Source: CAYVUM01 sp964454795 (lineage in GTDB: Bacteria > Pseudomonadota > Alphaproteobacteria > Rhodospirillales > Defluviicoccaceae). From it: a DNA stretch of 9,843 nucleotides. Where the stretch lies: positions 1 to 9,843 of the forward strand of contig CAYVUM010000118.1 of the NCBI GenBank assembly GCA_964454795.1, written 5' to 3'. Positions 1-6,371 of this stretch are shown here, one piece after another. Numbering within the stretch: the first letter of the stretch is position 1; each line of letters begins with the position of its first letter. The notes beneath the pieces are model-generated. The model worked only from the letters and a program-made list of their open reading frames with translations, was not told where the DNA came from and did no database searches. The translations under genes and the position numbers were made by a program.

Positions 1-1800
1 GTAGAACTCACGGGGGCGGAGCCGCGGCAGCATCGTCATCTGCGCCCGGCTCTCCACCTGGAACACCCCGACCGAGTCGGCGCGGCACAGCATGTCGTAG
101 ACCGCCGGATCCTCGGCAGGAACCCCGGCAAGGCCGAGCGGCCGGCCATGGTGAGCGGCGATCAGCGCCAGCGCCTTGCGTATGCAGGTCAGCATCCCGA
201 GGCTGAGCAGGTCGATCTTGAGAATGCCGAGGGCGTCCAGGTCGTCCTTGTCCCACTCGATGACGGTGCGCCCGGCCATCGCCGCGTTCTCGATCGGCAC
301 CACCGACGACAGCGGGCTCGCCGTGATCACCATGCCGCCGGTGTGCTGGGAGAGGTGGCGGGGGAAGCCGCGCAGCACGCCGGCGAGGTCGAGGGTCATC
401 CGCACCGTGCGGTCTTCGGGGGCGAGGCCGGTGGCGCGGATGGCCGCGTCGGTCGCCTCATCCCAGGACCGCCGCCACATGGCTCCCTGCAGGGCGACGA
501 TGGCGTCCTCCGACAGTCCCATCACCTTGCCGACCTCGCGAAGCGCGCTCTTGGTGCGGTAGGCGGTCACCGTCCCGGTCATCCCGGCGCGGTCGCGGCC
601 ATACTTATTATAGACGTACTGGATCACCTCCTCGCGGCGCTCGTGCTCGAAGTCCACGTCGATGTCCGGCGGCTCGTTGCGCTCGGCGCTGACGAACCGC
701 TCGAACAAGAGGTCGATCCGCGACGGATCCACGGCGGTGATCCCGAGGCAGTAGCAGACCGCCGAATTGGCCGCCGAGCCGCGGCCCTGGCAGAGGATGT
801 CCTGGCTGCGGGCAAACCGGACGATGTCGTGGACGGTGAGAAAGTACGGCGCAAAGCCGAGCTCACCGATCAGCGCCAGCTCGTGCTCCAGGTCGGCGCG
901 GACCTTGCCAGGCAGGCCGCCGGGAAACTTTTCCGCTGCCCCGGCCCAGGTCAGCCGCGCCAGCTCCTCCTGCGGGGTGCGGCCGCCGGGCACCGGGTCG
1001 ACGGGATACTCGTAGCGGAGTTCATCGAGGGAGAACCGGCAGCGCTCCGCCACCGCCACGGTGCGGGCCAGCGCCTCCGGATGGTCGCGGAACAGCCGGG
1101 CGATCTCGGCAGGGCCCTTGAGGTGGCGTTCGGCGTTGGCGGCCAGCCGAAAGCCGGCCTCGTGGATCGTGCAGTGTTCGCGGATGCAGGTCAGCACATC
1201 CTGCAGCGGCTGCCGCTCGGGGGCGTGGGCGTGGACGTCGTTGGTCGCGATCAGGGGGGTGCAGGCTTCGGCAGCGAGCGCGGCGAGGCGGGCGAGCCGG
1301 CGGCGGTCGTCGCCGCAGAAGCCGTGGCTGGCGGCGAGAAACGCCCGGTCGCCGAGGCGGGCGCCGAGGTTCTTCAAGGCCGCCGCGAAGCCGGCATCCG
1401 GTCGCGGAGGCGGCACGGCGATGAGGATCTGTCCGGGACTGTGGGCAAGGACGTCGGCGAAGGTGAGCCGGCACGCGCCTTTGGGAGCCCGGCGGCGGCC
1501 GAGGGTGATCAACTGCGACAGCCGGCCATAGGCATCCCGGTCGGTGGGCAGGCAGAGCAGGCTCGGGGCGTCCTCCAGGTCGAGGCGCGCCCCCGGCAGC
1601 AGTTGCACCCCGGCGGCGCGGGCGGCCACGTGGGCGCGGACCACCCCGGCAAGGGTGTTGCGGTCGGTGATCGCCAGGGCGTGCAGGCCGAGCGCCGCCG
1701 CCGTCGCCGCCAGTTCCTCCGGATGGGAGGCGCCGCGCAGGAACGAGAAGTTGCTGGTGACCTGGAACTCGGCGTAGGCGGGGGTCGAAGAGATGGTCAT
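1..1800 (-). CDS. dnaE2: Error-prone DNA polymerase DnaE2 (PolIIIα-like), 3' part beyond the window
   Basis: This is the catalytic polymerase of the SOS translesion-synthesis cassette, a C-family enzyme related to the replicative α subunit DnaE. The frame is open from an ATG at 1800-1798 to base 1, giving 600 residues. Family members are about 1,050-1,150 aa, so roughly the last 45% is outside the window. It begins with the typical DnaE2 opening (AEFQVTSNFSFLRGASHPEEL, residues 10-30, of which TSNFSFLRGAS is diagnostic). A PHP domain fills about residues 9-200, with ITDRNT at 44-49 and TNDVHAH at 186-192. The polymerase part shows GRGSAANS around 339-346 and PDIDVDF at 378-384. D379 and D381 match two catalytic aspartates of DnaE, and D530 (in KIDLLSLGM) matches the third, so the enzyme looks active. 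I found no frameshift when reading it through. It starts 29 bases after the imuB stop, with a GAGGG ribosome site at 1812-1816, so it is the last visible gene of the imuA-imuB-dnaE2 operon. Confidence 0.96.
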   Translation of the reverse strand, partial: MTISSTPAYAEFQVTSNFSFLRGASHPEELAATAAALGLHALAITDRNTLAGVVRAHVAARAAGVQLLPGARLDLEDAPSLLCLPTDRDAYGRLSQLITLGRRRAPKGACRLTFADVLAHSPGQILIAVPPPRPDAGFAAALKNLGARLGDRAFLAASHGFCGDDRRRLARLAALAAEACTPLIATNDVHAHAPERQPLQDVLTCIREHCTIHEAGFRLAANAERHLKGPAEIARLFRDHPEALARTVAVAERCRFSLDELRYEYPVDPVPGGRTPQEELARLTWAGAAEKFPGGLPGKVRADLEHELALIGELGFAPYFLTVHDIVRFARSQDILCQGRGSAANSAVCYCLGITAVDPSRIDLLFERFVSAERNEPPDIDVDFEHERREEVIQYVYNKYGRDRAGMTGTVTAYRTKSALREVGKVMGLSEDAIVALQGAMWRRSWDEATDAAIRATGLAPEDRTVRMTLDLAGVLRGFPRHLSQHTGGMVITASPLSSVVPIENAAMAGRTVIEWDKDDLDALGILKIDLLSLGMLTCIRKALALIAAHHGRPLGLAGVPAEDPAVYDMLCRADSVGVFQVESRAQMTMLPRLRPREFY

Positions 1801-1829
1801 GGCCAGGGGAACCCTCGTCGTCCGGCGGT

Positions 1830-3509
1830 TCAGGCAAACAGGCCGTGAAGGTACCAGCGGGCCGGCCGGTCGGCGCGGAACGGGCCGTCGCGAAACACCC
1901 AGAACCGCCGCCCGTCATCGTCTTCGAGCCGGTAATAGTCGCGCACCCGGGCCAGCGCCGCGCCACAGTGGCCGTCGTCCTGCTGCCACCATTCCGGGCC
2001 GATCCGCTCCGGGCCCTCGGCGGCGACGATGCGGTGATGGACCCGGCCGCGGCGGAACAGCGCCGGCGGCCCGTCGGGGACCGGCGCCACCACCTCCACG
2101 GGCTCGGGGCTCGCCAGCAGCAGCGGCGGCCGCGGCTGGCGGGGGCGGGTGTCGTCGTCAGGATCGCCGGGCCCGGCCGCGGCGGACGGGCTGGCAGCCG
2201 GCGGAGGGTGGGAGAACGCCGGCACCGGCACCGACGCCCGCTCCGGCAGATGGCTCTCCCGGGCGGTGAGGCGGAGCACCCGCTCCGGGGTCAGGCGGTT
2301 GCCGAGGCGGTCGATCAGCCGGGCAAGGCTCTCCGGGACGGCGCCGCCGTCGCCGGACATCCTGCCGGCGGGATCGAGCGGCGGCTGGGCCGGCGCCAGC
2401 GGCTCGACGACCAGCGCATTCAGGGTCACCACCTCCACCCCGAAGCCGGGATCGAGGCCGGCCAGCGGCTCCCGGAACAGCTTGCGCAGGTGGTCGGGAT
2501 CGCGGACCGGCCGGCTGGTGCCGATCGCCGCGGTGGCGGTGGTGCCGTCGCAGCGGTGGGCGGCGAGCTCCAGCCGGCGCACCCCCTGGCCGGCAACCTC
2601 GAGGCCGGCGGCAAGCTCGGCGAGCAGGAGGGCGGTTGCCCGTTCCAGGTCCTCGGCGCGGCCGACCGGCTCGGCAAAGGCCCGGCGGGTGCGGAACGCC
2701 GGTACCGGTCGGTCGGGAGAGACCGGCTCGTCGGCGTGGCCGAGGGCCTGATCGAGACGGTTGAGGACGAGATCGCCGAACCGGGCGGCCAGCGGCGCCC
2801 GGGGCAGGGAGAGCAGATCGCCGATCCGCCGCAGGCCGACCCGGTCGAGCCGCTCGACGGCGTCCGGCAGCAGCCGCAGCGCCGCCGCCGGCAGGGGGGC
2901 GAGCACATCGGCCGTGGCGGCCGCCTCGACGATCGCCCGCTCGGGAGCGGTGGCCACACCCTCGCCAAACCGGGCCACGGCCCAGGCGGCGCCGGGGGTG
3001 GCGGCGACGGCGGCGACCGCAGCGAGGCCGAAGCCGGCCAGCCGGCCGCGGAGGTCGGCGAGCAGGGTGGCCTCGCCGCCGAACAGATGGGCACAGCCGC
3101 TGATGTCGAGCCACAGCCCGGCATCGCCGCCGAGGCCGCCGGGCCGCCGGCCGGCGGGATCGACGGCGGTCCAGGGGGTGTAGCGGTCGCACCAGGCGGC
3201 GAGGCCGGCCAGGGCTGCCGCGTCAGCGGCCGGCGCGGCGGCGGCGGCGGTCAGGTTGGGCCGCATCGCCCGCGCCTCGGCAAGGGTCAGGCCGGGGTGG
3301 AGGCCGGCCGCTGCGGCTGCGGCGTTGACGGCGACGAGGCGGACACCGCCGGCCCCGGCGGCAACGGTCGCCAGGGGCGAAGGCGACGCCGGGCGCCGGG
3401 CCTCAGCCGCCGGCGCAGCGGCCGCGGGAGGAGCGGCCGCCGTTCTCGCGGTGCGGCTCAGCCGGTCGGTGGCGAAGGTCGGCAGCCACACGGAAACCAC
3501 CCGTCTCAT
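1830..3509 (-). CDS. imuB: ImuB, catalytically inactive Y-family polymerase-like SOS mutagenesis protein
   Basis: ImuB is the hub of the ImuA-ImuB-DnaE2 mutasome. In the family it resembles a Y-family polymerase but lacks catalytic acidic residues, and it contacts the β clamp, ImuA and DnaE2. The start at 3509 gives 559 aa beginning MRRVVSVWLPTFATDRL, which is the usual family N terminus. ATGs at 3521 and 3545 are in frame and would add 4 or 12 residues. The polymerase-like part covers about residues 1-260. At 131-146 the segment GLWLDISGCAHLFGGE stands where active Y-family enzymes carry the SxDE motif, and the first metal-binding Asp is also absent from the N-terminal strand. A helix-hairpin-helix-like stretch lies around 211-262. 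QPPLD at 375-379 is a possible, weak β-clamp motif. Residues 430-470 are Pro/Ala-rich and probably flexible. The C terminus (RDYYRLED, RRFWVFRDG, RWYLHGLFA) is diagnostic for ImuB. It overlaps the end of imuA by 107 bases, implying translational coupling. Confidence 0.95.
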   Translation of the reverse strand: MRRVVSVWLPTFATDRLSRTARTAAAPPAAAAPAAEARRPASPSPLATVAAGAGGVRLVAVNAAAAAAGLHPGLTLAEARAMRPNLTAAAAAPAADAAALAGLAAWCDRYTPWTAVDPAGRRPGGLGGDAGLWLDISGCAHLFGGEATLLADLRGRLAGFGLAAVAAVAATPGAAWAVARFGEGVATAPERAIVEAAATADVLAPLPAAALRLLPDAVERLDRVGLRRIGDLLSLPRAPLAARFGDLVLNRLDQALGHADEPVSPDRPVPAFRTRRAFAEPVGRAEDLERATALLLAELAAGLEVAGQGVRRLELAAHRCDGTTATAAIGTSRPVRDPDHLRKLFREPLAGLDPGFGVEVVTLNALVVEPLAPAQPPLDPAGRMSGDGGAVPESLARLIDRLGNRLTPERVLRLTARESHLPERASVPVPAFSHPPPAASPSAAAGPGDPDDDTRPRQPRPPLLLASPEPVEVVAPVPDGPPALFRRGRVHHRIVAAEGPERIGPEWWQQDDGHCGAALARVRDYYRLEDDDGRRFWVFRDGPFRADRPARWYLHGLFA

Positions 3510-4356
3510 TGTCTTGTGCATCCAGCAACCAGTCCGGCGCGTCACCGTCCGTCCCCGCCGGTCCGGCGACCGCGCTCCCCCGGCAGCGCACCAGCCCCAC
3601 CCGCCAGCGCGGCCGGACCGGATCGGCGTGCGGTTGCTGCGGGCTTGCCGTTTCCGTTGCGGCGAAGGCAGCGGCGATCGTGGCGGCAGGGACGGCGCCC
3701 ACCCGCCAGCGGGTCAGTGCCGGTCCCGCGCCGGCGGTGGCGGCACGCGGGGTCCGGGCGGAACGGAGCAGCAGTGCCGGGGTGCCGTGGGTCTCTGCGG
3801 CCAGTTGCAGCCGGCGCAGCGCCACCGGGCGGTCGGCCGTCGTCTCGCCGAGCACGGCCGCGACCGCGCCGCTCCGCAGCCCCTCCTCCATCGCCCAGAA
3901 CAGGTCAGACTCGGTGACGGCGTAGACGATCAGCAGGCGGGCAGGGTCGAGGCCGAAGGCGGCGAGGCCGGGACCGTAGAGACGGCAGCCGCCTCGCCCC
4001 GGCGGCAACCGGCACCACAGGACGGTGCCGGCGGCTCCGGCCAGCCGGGCCAGGAGGCGGGCGGCAAAGCCGACGGCGGCGGCATCGTCGGCGGCGAGCA
4101 GTTCATGGAGACCGCCCCGCTGCAGGCCGCCGCCCGGCTGGGCCCGGTCGAGGGGCTCGACGCCGAGCGGCACGATCCCCCGGTCCTCCGGCCCGTCGCC
4201 CGACCTGCTCTCCAGGGCCCCGCGCAGCCGGCCGTCGCTGCCGATCCGCCCGATCCGGGCGCGCAGTTCGGCGAGGCGTCCGGGGTCGGCCGGTCCACGG
4301 CAGGGCGAGAGACCGGCACCGCCGGAGGAAGCGGATGGGGGAGAGGAGGAGGCCAT
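3403..4356 (-). CDS. imuA: ImuA, RecA/SulA-like SOS mutagenesis accessory protein
   Basis: First gene of the SOS translesion operon. ImuA family proteins are distant RecA-fold proteins needed together with ImuB for DnaE2-dependent mutagenesis. The protein is 317 aa. After a low-complexity Ser/Gly/Pro leader (1-20) comes a helical segment (27-50) and then the family hallmark LGVEPLDRAQPGGGLQRGG (64-82) with LHELLAADD. Further family segments are TVLWCRLP (111-118), LAAFGLDPARLLIVYA (131-146), AMEEGLRSGAVAAVLGE (155-171), ALRRLQLAAETHGTPALLL (179-197) and TRWRVGAVP (215-223). No Walker A motif (GxxxxGKT) is visible, as is normal for ImuA. The C-terminal segment DWLLDAQDNETGGFRVAADL (275-294) is also family-like, although its last part is read in the region shared with imuB. 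The start is the only ATG close to the conserved N terminus. No clear ribosome site precedes it, and an upstream ATG at 4376 is out of frame. A LexA box lies 35 bases upstream. Confidence 0.93.
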   Translation of the reverse strand: MASSSPPSASSGGAGLSPCRGPADPGRLAELRARIGRIGSDGRLRGALESRSGDGPEDRGIVPLGVEPLDRAQPGGGLQRGGLHELLAADDAAAVGFAARLLARLAGAAGTVLWCRLPPGRGGCRLYGPGLAAFGLDPARLLIVYAVTESDLFWAMEEGLRSGAVAAVLGETTADRPVALRRLQLAAETHGTPALLLRSARTPRAATAGAGPALTRWRVGAVPAATIAAAFAATETASPQQPHADPVRPRWRVGLVRCRGSAVAGPAGTDGDAPDWLLDAQDNETGGFRVAADLRHRPAEPHRENGGRSSRGRCAGG

Positions 4357-4391
4357 GGGGCACCGCGAAAGACCATGTTTGTACGTAAAAA

Positions 4392-4406
4392 GTTCTTTTT
4401 GTGTTC
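4392..4406 (-). promoter_or_regulatory. LexA operator (SOS box) of the imuA-imuB-dnaE2 operon
   Basis: The 15-mer reads GTTC-TTTTTGT-GTTC on the plus strand, or GAAC-N7-GAAC towards imuA. This is an exact match to the direct-repeat GTTC-N7-GTTC consensus known for alphaproteobacterial LexA. It lies in a short AT-rich island (about 4376-4412) between imuA and nnr, with its near edge 35 bases before the imuA ATG, where a bound repressor would cover the promoter. I could not assign convincing -35/-10 hexamers for imuA. Since the repeat is direct, its orientation does not exclude an effect on nnr, but position and gene function point to imuA. This implies repression of the three-gene operon until RecA-stimulated LexA cleavage after DNA damage. 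Confidence 0.9.
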
Positions 4407-4413
4407 TAAAACA

Positions 4414-4431
4414 TGACGGGCGGCGCCGTCA
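4414..4431. repeat. Inverted repeat in the imuA-nnr divergent intergenic region
   Basis: TGACGG and CCGTCA, perfect complements, are separated by six bases, 7 bases beyond the LexA box on the nnr side. No T-run follows on either strand, so it does not look like a factor-independent terminator. It could be a second operator or a chance GC-rich palindrome. The rest of the roughly 210-base intergenic stretch holds the LexA box, no convincing nnr promoter (a TATGCT at 4485-4490 has no good -35 partner), and the nnr ribosome site. Confidence 0.3.
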
Positions 4432-4566
4432 AGCGTTTCGCCGCCGGTTGATCTGTGGAAGGTTCGGGGATCGGGAGTTGCCGCTATGCTCCTCTGCAAT
4501 CGCCGTCGGGACGGAAGACCGGCAACGTTAATCCGAGACCGGGCCGCAACCGGAGGGGAACCGCCC

Positions 4567-6126
4567 ATGCATGCCTCCGCCCTGCTGACCATCGCCGAGA
4601 TGTATCGGGCCGACGCCGCCGCCGCAGACGCCGGCGTTCCGGGCCTTCAGCTGATGGAGGCGGCTGGCGGGGCCATTGCCCGGGAGATCCGCCGGCGCTG
4701 GCGGCCGCGCCCGACGCTGGTGCTGTGCGGCCCCGGAAACAATGGCGGCGACGGCTTCGTCGTCGCGCGGCTGCTGCAGGAACGGGGCTGGCCGGTTCGA
4801 CTCGCCCTGTTCGGGGCTGCCGGCGATCTCAAGGGGGATGCTGCCGTCAATGCCGGGCGCTGGCAGGGGCCGGTCCGGCCGCTGGATCCGGTCCTGCTCG
4901 ATGCGCGCCACCCGGACGGCGGCCGCTTTGCCGCCGATCCGCTGATCGTCGATGCGTTGTTCGGCGCCGGCCTGACCCGGCCGGTAGAGGGCATTCCCGC
5001 CGAGGTGATCGCCGCCACTGCCGGCCGGACGGTCGTGGCGGTGGACGTGCCGAGCGGGGTCCAGGGCGACACCGGCGCGGTCCTCGGCAGCGCCCCTGAA
5101 GCCGCGCTCACCGTGACTTTTTTCCGGGGCAAACCCGGCCATCGCCTCTACCCCGGCCGCGGCCGTTGCGGCGAGGTGGTGATTGTCGACATCGGGATCC
5201 CCGATGCGGTGCTGGCGGAGATCGCCCCCACCTGCGCGACCAACGACCCGGAGGTCTGGGGCGACCGCTTTCCCCGGCCCGAGCCCGACGATCACAAATA
5301 CAACCGCGGCCACGCGGTCGTTGTCGGCGGCGCGATGACCGGGGCGGGACGACTCGCCGCCCTCGCCGCCCGCCGGGCTGGCGCCGGGCTCGTCACCGTT
5401 CTCGCACCGGCCGACCTCCATGCTGTGTATGCGGCCGACTCGCCGGGCACGATCGTCCGTGCGGCGGCCAGTCCGGCGAGCTTTCCCGACATGCTGGCCG
5501 ATCAGCGCCACAATACCATTTTGATCGGACCGGGAGCCGGGGTCGCCGGCACCACCCGGGCGGCGACTCTGGCAGCGGTGGAGAGCGGCCGGGCCTGCGT
5601 CATCGATGCCGATGCGCTCACCGCGTTCCAGGCCGATCCGCAGATGCTGTTCGAGAAGCTCGATGCCCGCAGTGTGGTAACCCCCCATGACGGTGAGTTC
5701 GCGCGGGTGTTCAAAGGTCTCCCCGGGGACTTGAACCGCCTGACCCGGGCCCGCGAGGCGGCCGCGATCGCCGGGGCGGTGGTCCTGCTGAAAGGCCCCG
5801 ATACCGTCATTGCCCATCCCGACGGCCGGGCCGTGATCAACACCAACGCCCCGGCCGAACTGGCCACTGCCGGCGCCGGTGACGTGCTTGCCGGGATTGT
5901 TCTCGGCCTGATTGCCCAGGGGATGCCAACGTTCGAGGCCGCCGCCGCCGCCGTCTGGCTCCACGGCCGGGCGGCAACTCTGCTCGGACCGGGGCTGATC
6001 GCCGAGGACCTGGTTGATGTGCTGCCGGCGGCGCTTGCGGGGCGTCGCGGGCTGCCGGCCGATACCACGCTCGCCCGGACAGGTGCCGACCGGTCGGGCG
6101 GTGCCGGCGGATCACGGTGGAATTGA
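4567..6126 (+). CDS. nnr: Bifunctional NAD(P)H-hydrate epimerase / ADP-dependent NAD(P)H-hydrate dehydratase
   Basis: Cytoplasmic metabolite-repair enzyme. The N-terminal domain interconverts the R and S epimers of hydrated NADH/NADPH. The C-terminal domain dehydrates the S form back to the cofactor using ADP. The protein is 519 aa, normal for the fused YjeF-type form. The YjeF_N part (about 1-215) shows GPGNNGGDGF at 55-64, VDALFGAG at 128-135 and VDVPSG at 159-164. The kinase-like dehydratase part (about 235-510) shows NRGHAVVVGG from 246, LIGPGAG, DADALTAF, TPHDGEF at 372-378 and the TAGAGDVLAG motif at 434-443 with D439 as the likely catalytic residue. I chose the ATG at 4567 because GGAGGGG (4552-4558) lies 8 bases before it and MHASALLTIAEMYRAD matches the usual N terminus. 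An in-frame ATG at 4486 would add 27 unsupported residues. It is transcribed away from the SOS operon. Its stop codon lies within the -35 box of the downstream tRNA promoter. Confidence 0.95.
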   Translation: MHASALLTIAEMYRADAAAADAGVPGLQLMEAAGGAIAREIRRRWRPRPTLVLCGPGNNGGDGFVVARLLQERGWPVRLALFGAAGDLKGDAAVNAGRWQGPVRPLDPVLLDARHPDGGRFAADPLIVDALFGAGLTRPVEGIPAEVIAATAGRTVVAVDVPSGVQGDTGAVLGSAPEAALTVTFFRGKPGHRLYPGRGRCGEVVIVDIGIPDAVLAEIAPTCATNDPEVWGDRFPRPEPDDHKYNRGHAVVVGGAMTGAGRLAALAARRAGAGLVTVLAPADLHAVYAADSPGTIVRAAASPASFPDMLADQRHNTILIGPGAGVAGTTRAATLAAVESGRACVIDADALTAFQADPQMLFEKLDARSVVTPHDGEFARVFKGLPGDLNRLTRAREAAAIAGAVVLLKGPDTVIAHPDGRAVINTNAPAELATAGAGDVLAGIVLGLIAQGMPTFEAAAAAVWLHGRAATLLGPGLIAEDLVDVLPAALAGRRGLPADTTLARTGADRSGGAGGSRWN

Positions 6127-6150
6127 CAGGGGAGGGCAGGCGGCTAGAGT
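6123..6150 (+). promoter_or_regulatory. σ70-type promoter for tRNA-Leu, overlapping the nnr stop codon
   Basis: A perfect TTGACA (6123-6128) is followed by 16 bases and TAGAGT (6145-6150). The expected start near 6157 is about 28 bases before the tRNA, a usual length for a tRNA leader. The TGA of TTGACA is the nnr stop codon, so the promoter is embedded in the gene end. There is no other good candidate between nnr and the tRNA. Prediction only; the -10 box matches the consensus at four of six positions. Confidence 0.65.
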
Positions 6151-6184
6151 ACAGCGGTTGCCGCCTCTCCAGTCCGCTCCAGAC

Positions 6185-6269
6185 GCGGGCGTGGTGGAAC
6201 TGGTAGACACGCAGGTTTTAGGTACCTGTGACTCACGTCGTGGGGGTTCGAGTCCCTCCGCCCGCACCA
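6185..6269 (+). tRNA. tRNA-Leu (anticodon UAG, reads CUN)
   Basis: A full class II cloverleaf can be drawn. The acceptor stem is GCGGGCG/CGCCCGC (6185-6191 with 6259-6265). The D arm has a 3-bp GTG/CAC stem. The anticodon stem is CAGGT/ACCTG (6212-6216 with 6224-6228) around the loop TTTAGGT, placing TAG at 6219-6221. A long variable arm of about 13 bases is typical of leucine tRNAs, and the T arm carries TTCGAGT. The discriminator base is A (6266) and CCA is encoded (6267-6269). A T-rich terminator is absent downstream, so its transcript may run on into tig. Confidence 0.97.
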
Positions 6270-6302
6270 GGAACGTTCCAGCAAGATCTCCGCTGGTAGC
6301 TT

Positions 6303-6347
6303 GTGGCCGATCGGGCCCCGCGCCGGGGTGAGGGACCGACCGGCCAC
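6303..6347 (+). other. Strong stem-loop between tRNA-Leu and tig
   Basis: GTGGCCGATCGG (6303-6314) and CCGACCGGCCAC (6336-6347) pair over 12 bp with one A-C mismatch. An inner CCCCG-CGC-CGGGG hairpin (6316-6328) sits inside, leaving a 6-base bulge on the 3' side. No T-run follows, so it is not a classical intrinsic terminator. It ends 24 bases before the tig ATG. It could be a tig mRNA leader structure, a tRNA 3'-processing or stability element, or a Rho-associated end. The rest of 6270-6371 shows no open gene and no convincing promoter. Confidence 0.55.
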
Positions 6348-6371
6348 CGATCGAATCAACGGAACACATTT

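Noticed and set aside
1022..1966. A 314-codon minus-strand frame overlapping the start of dnaE2 and the end of imuB.
   Set aside because: Out of frame with both real genes, Arg/Pro/Gly-rich and without motifs.
148..3917. Long plus-strand open frames (566 and 690 codons) over the left part of the window.
   Set aside because: They lie opposite dnaE2, imuB and imuA, which show family motifs throughout. Such shadows are expected in DNA with very high GC at third positions, and their products show no recognisable domain.
4528..5964. A 478-codon minus-strand frame across nnr.
   Set aside because: Antisense shadow of nnr; nnr has complete epimerase and dehydratase motifs and a good ribosome site.
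6200..6331. Short plus-strand frame containing VVELVDTQVLGTCDSRRGGSSPSA.
   Set aside because: This is the well-known false translation of tRNA-Leu.
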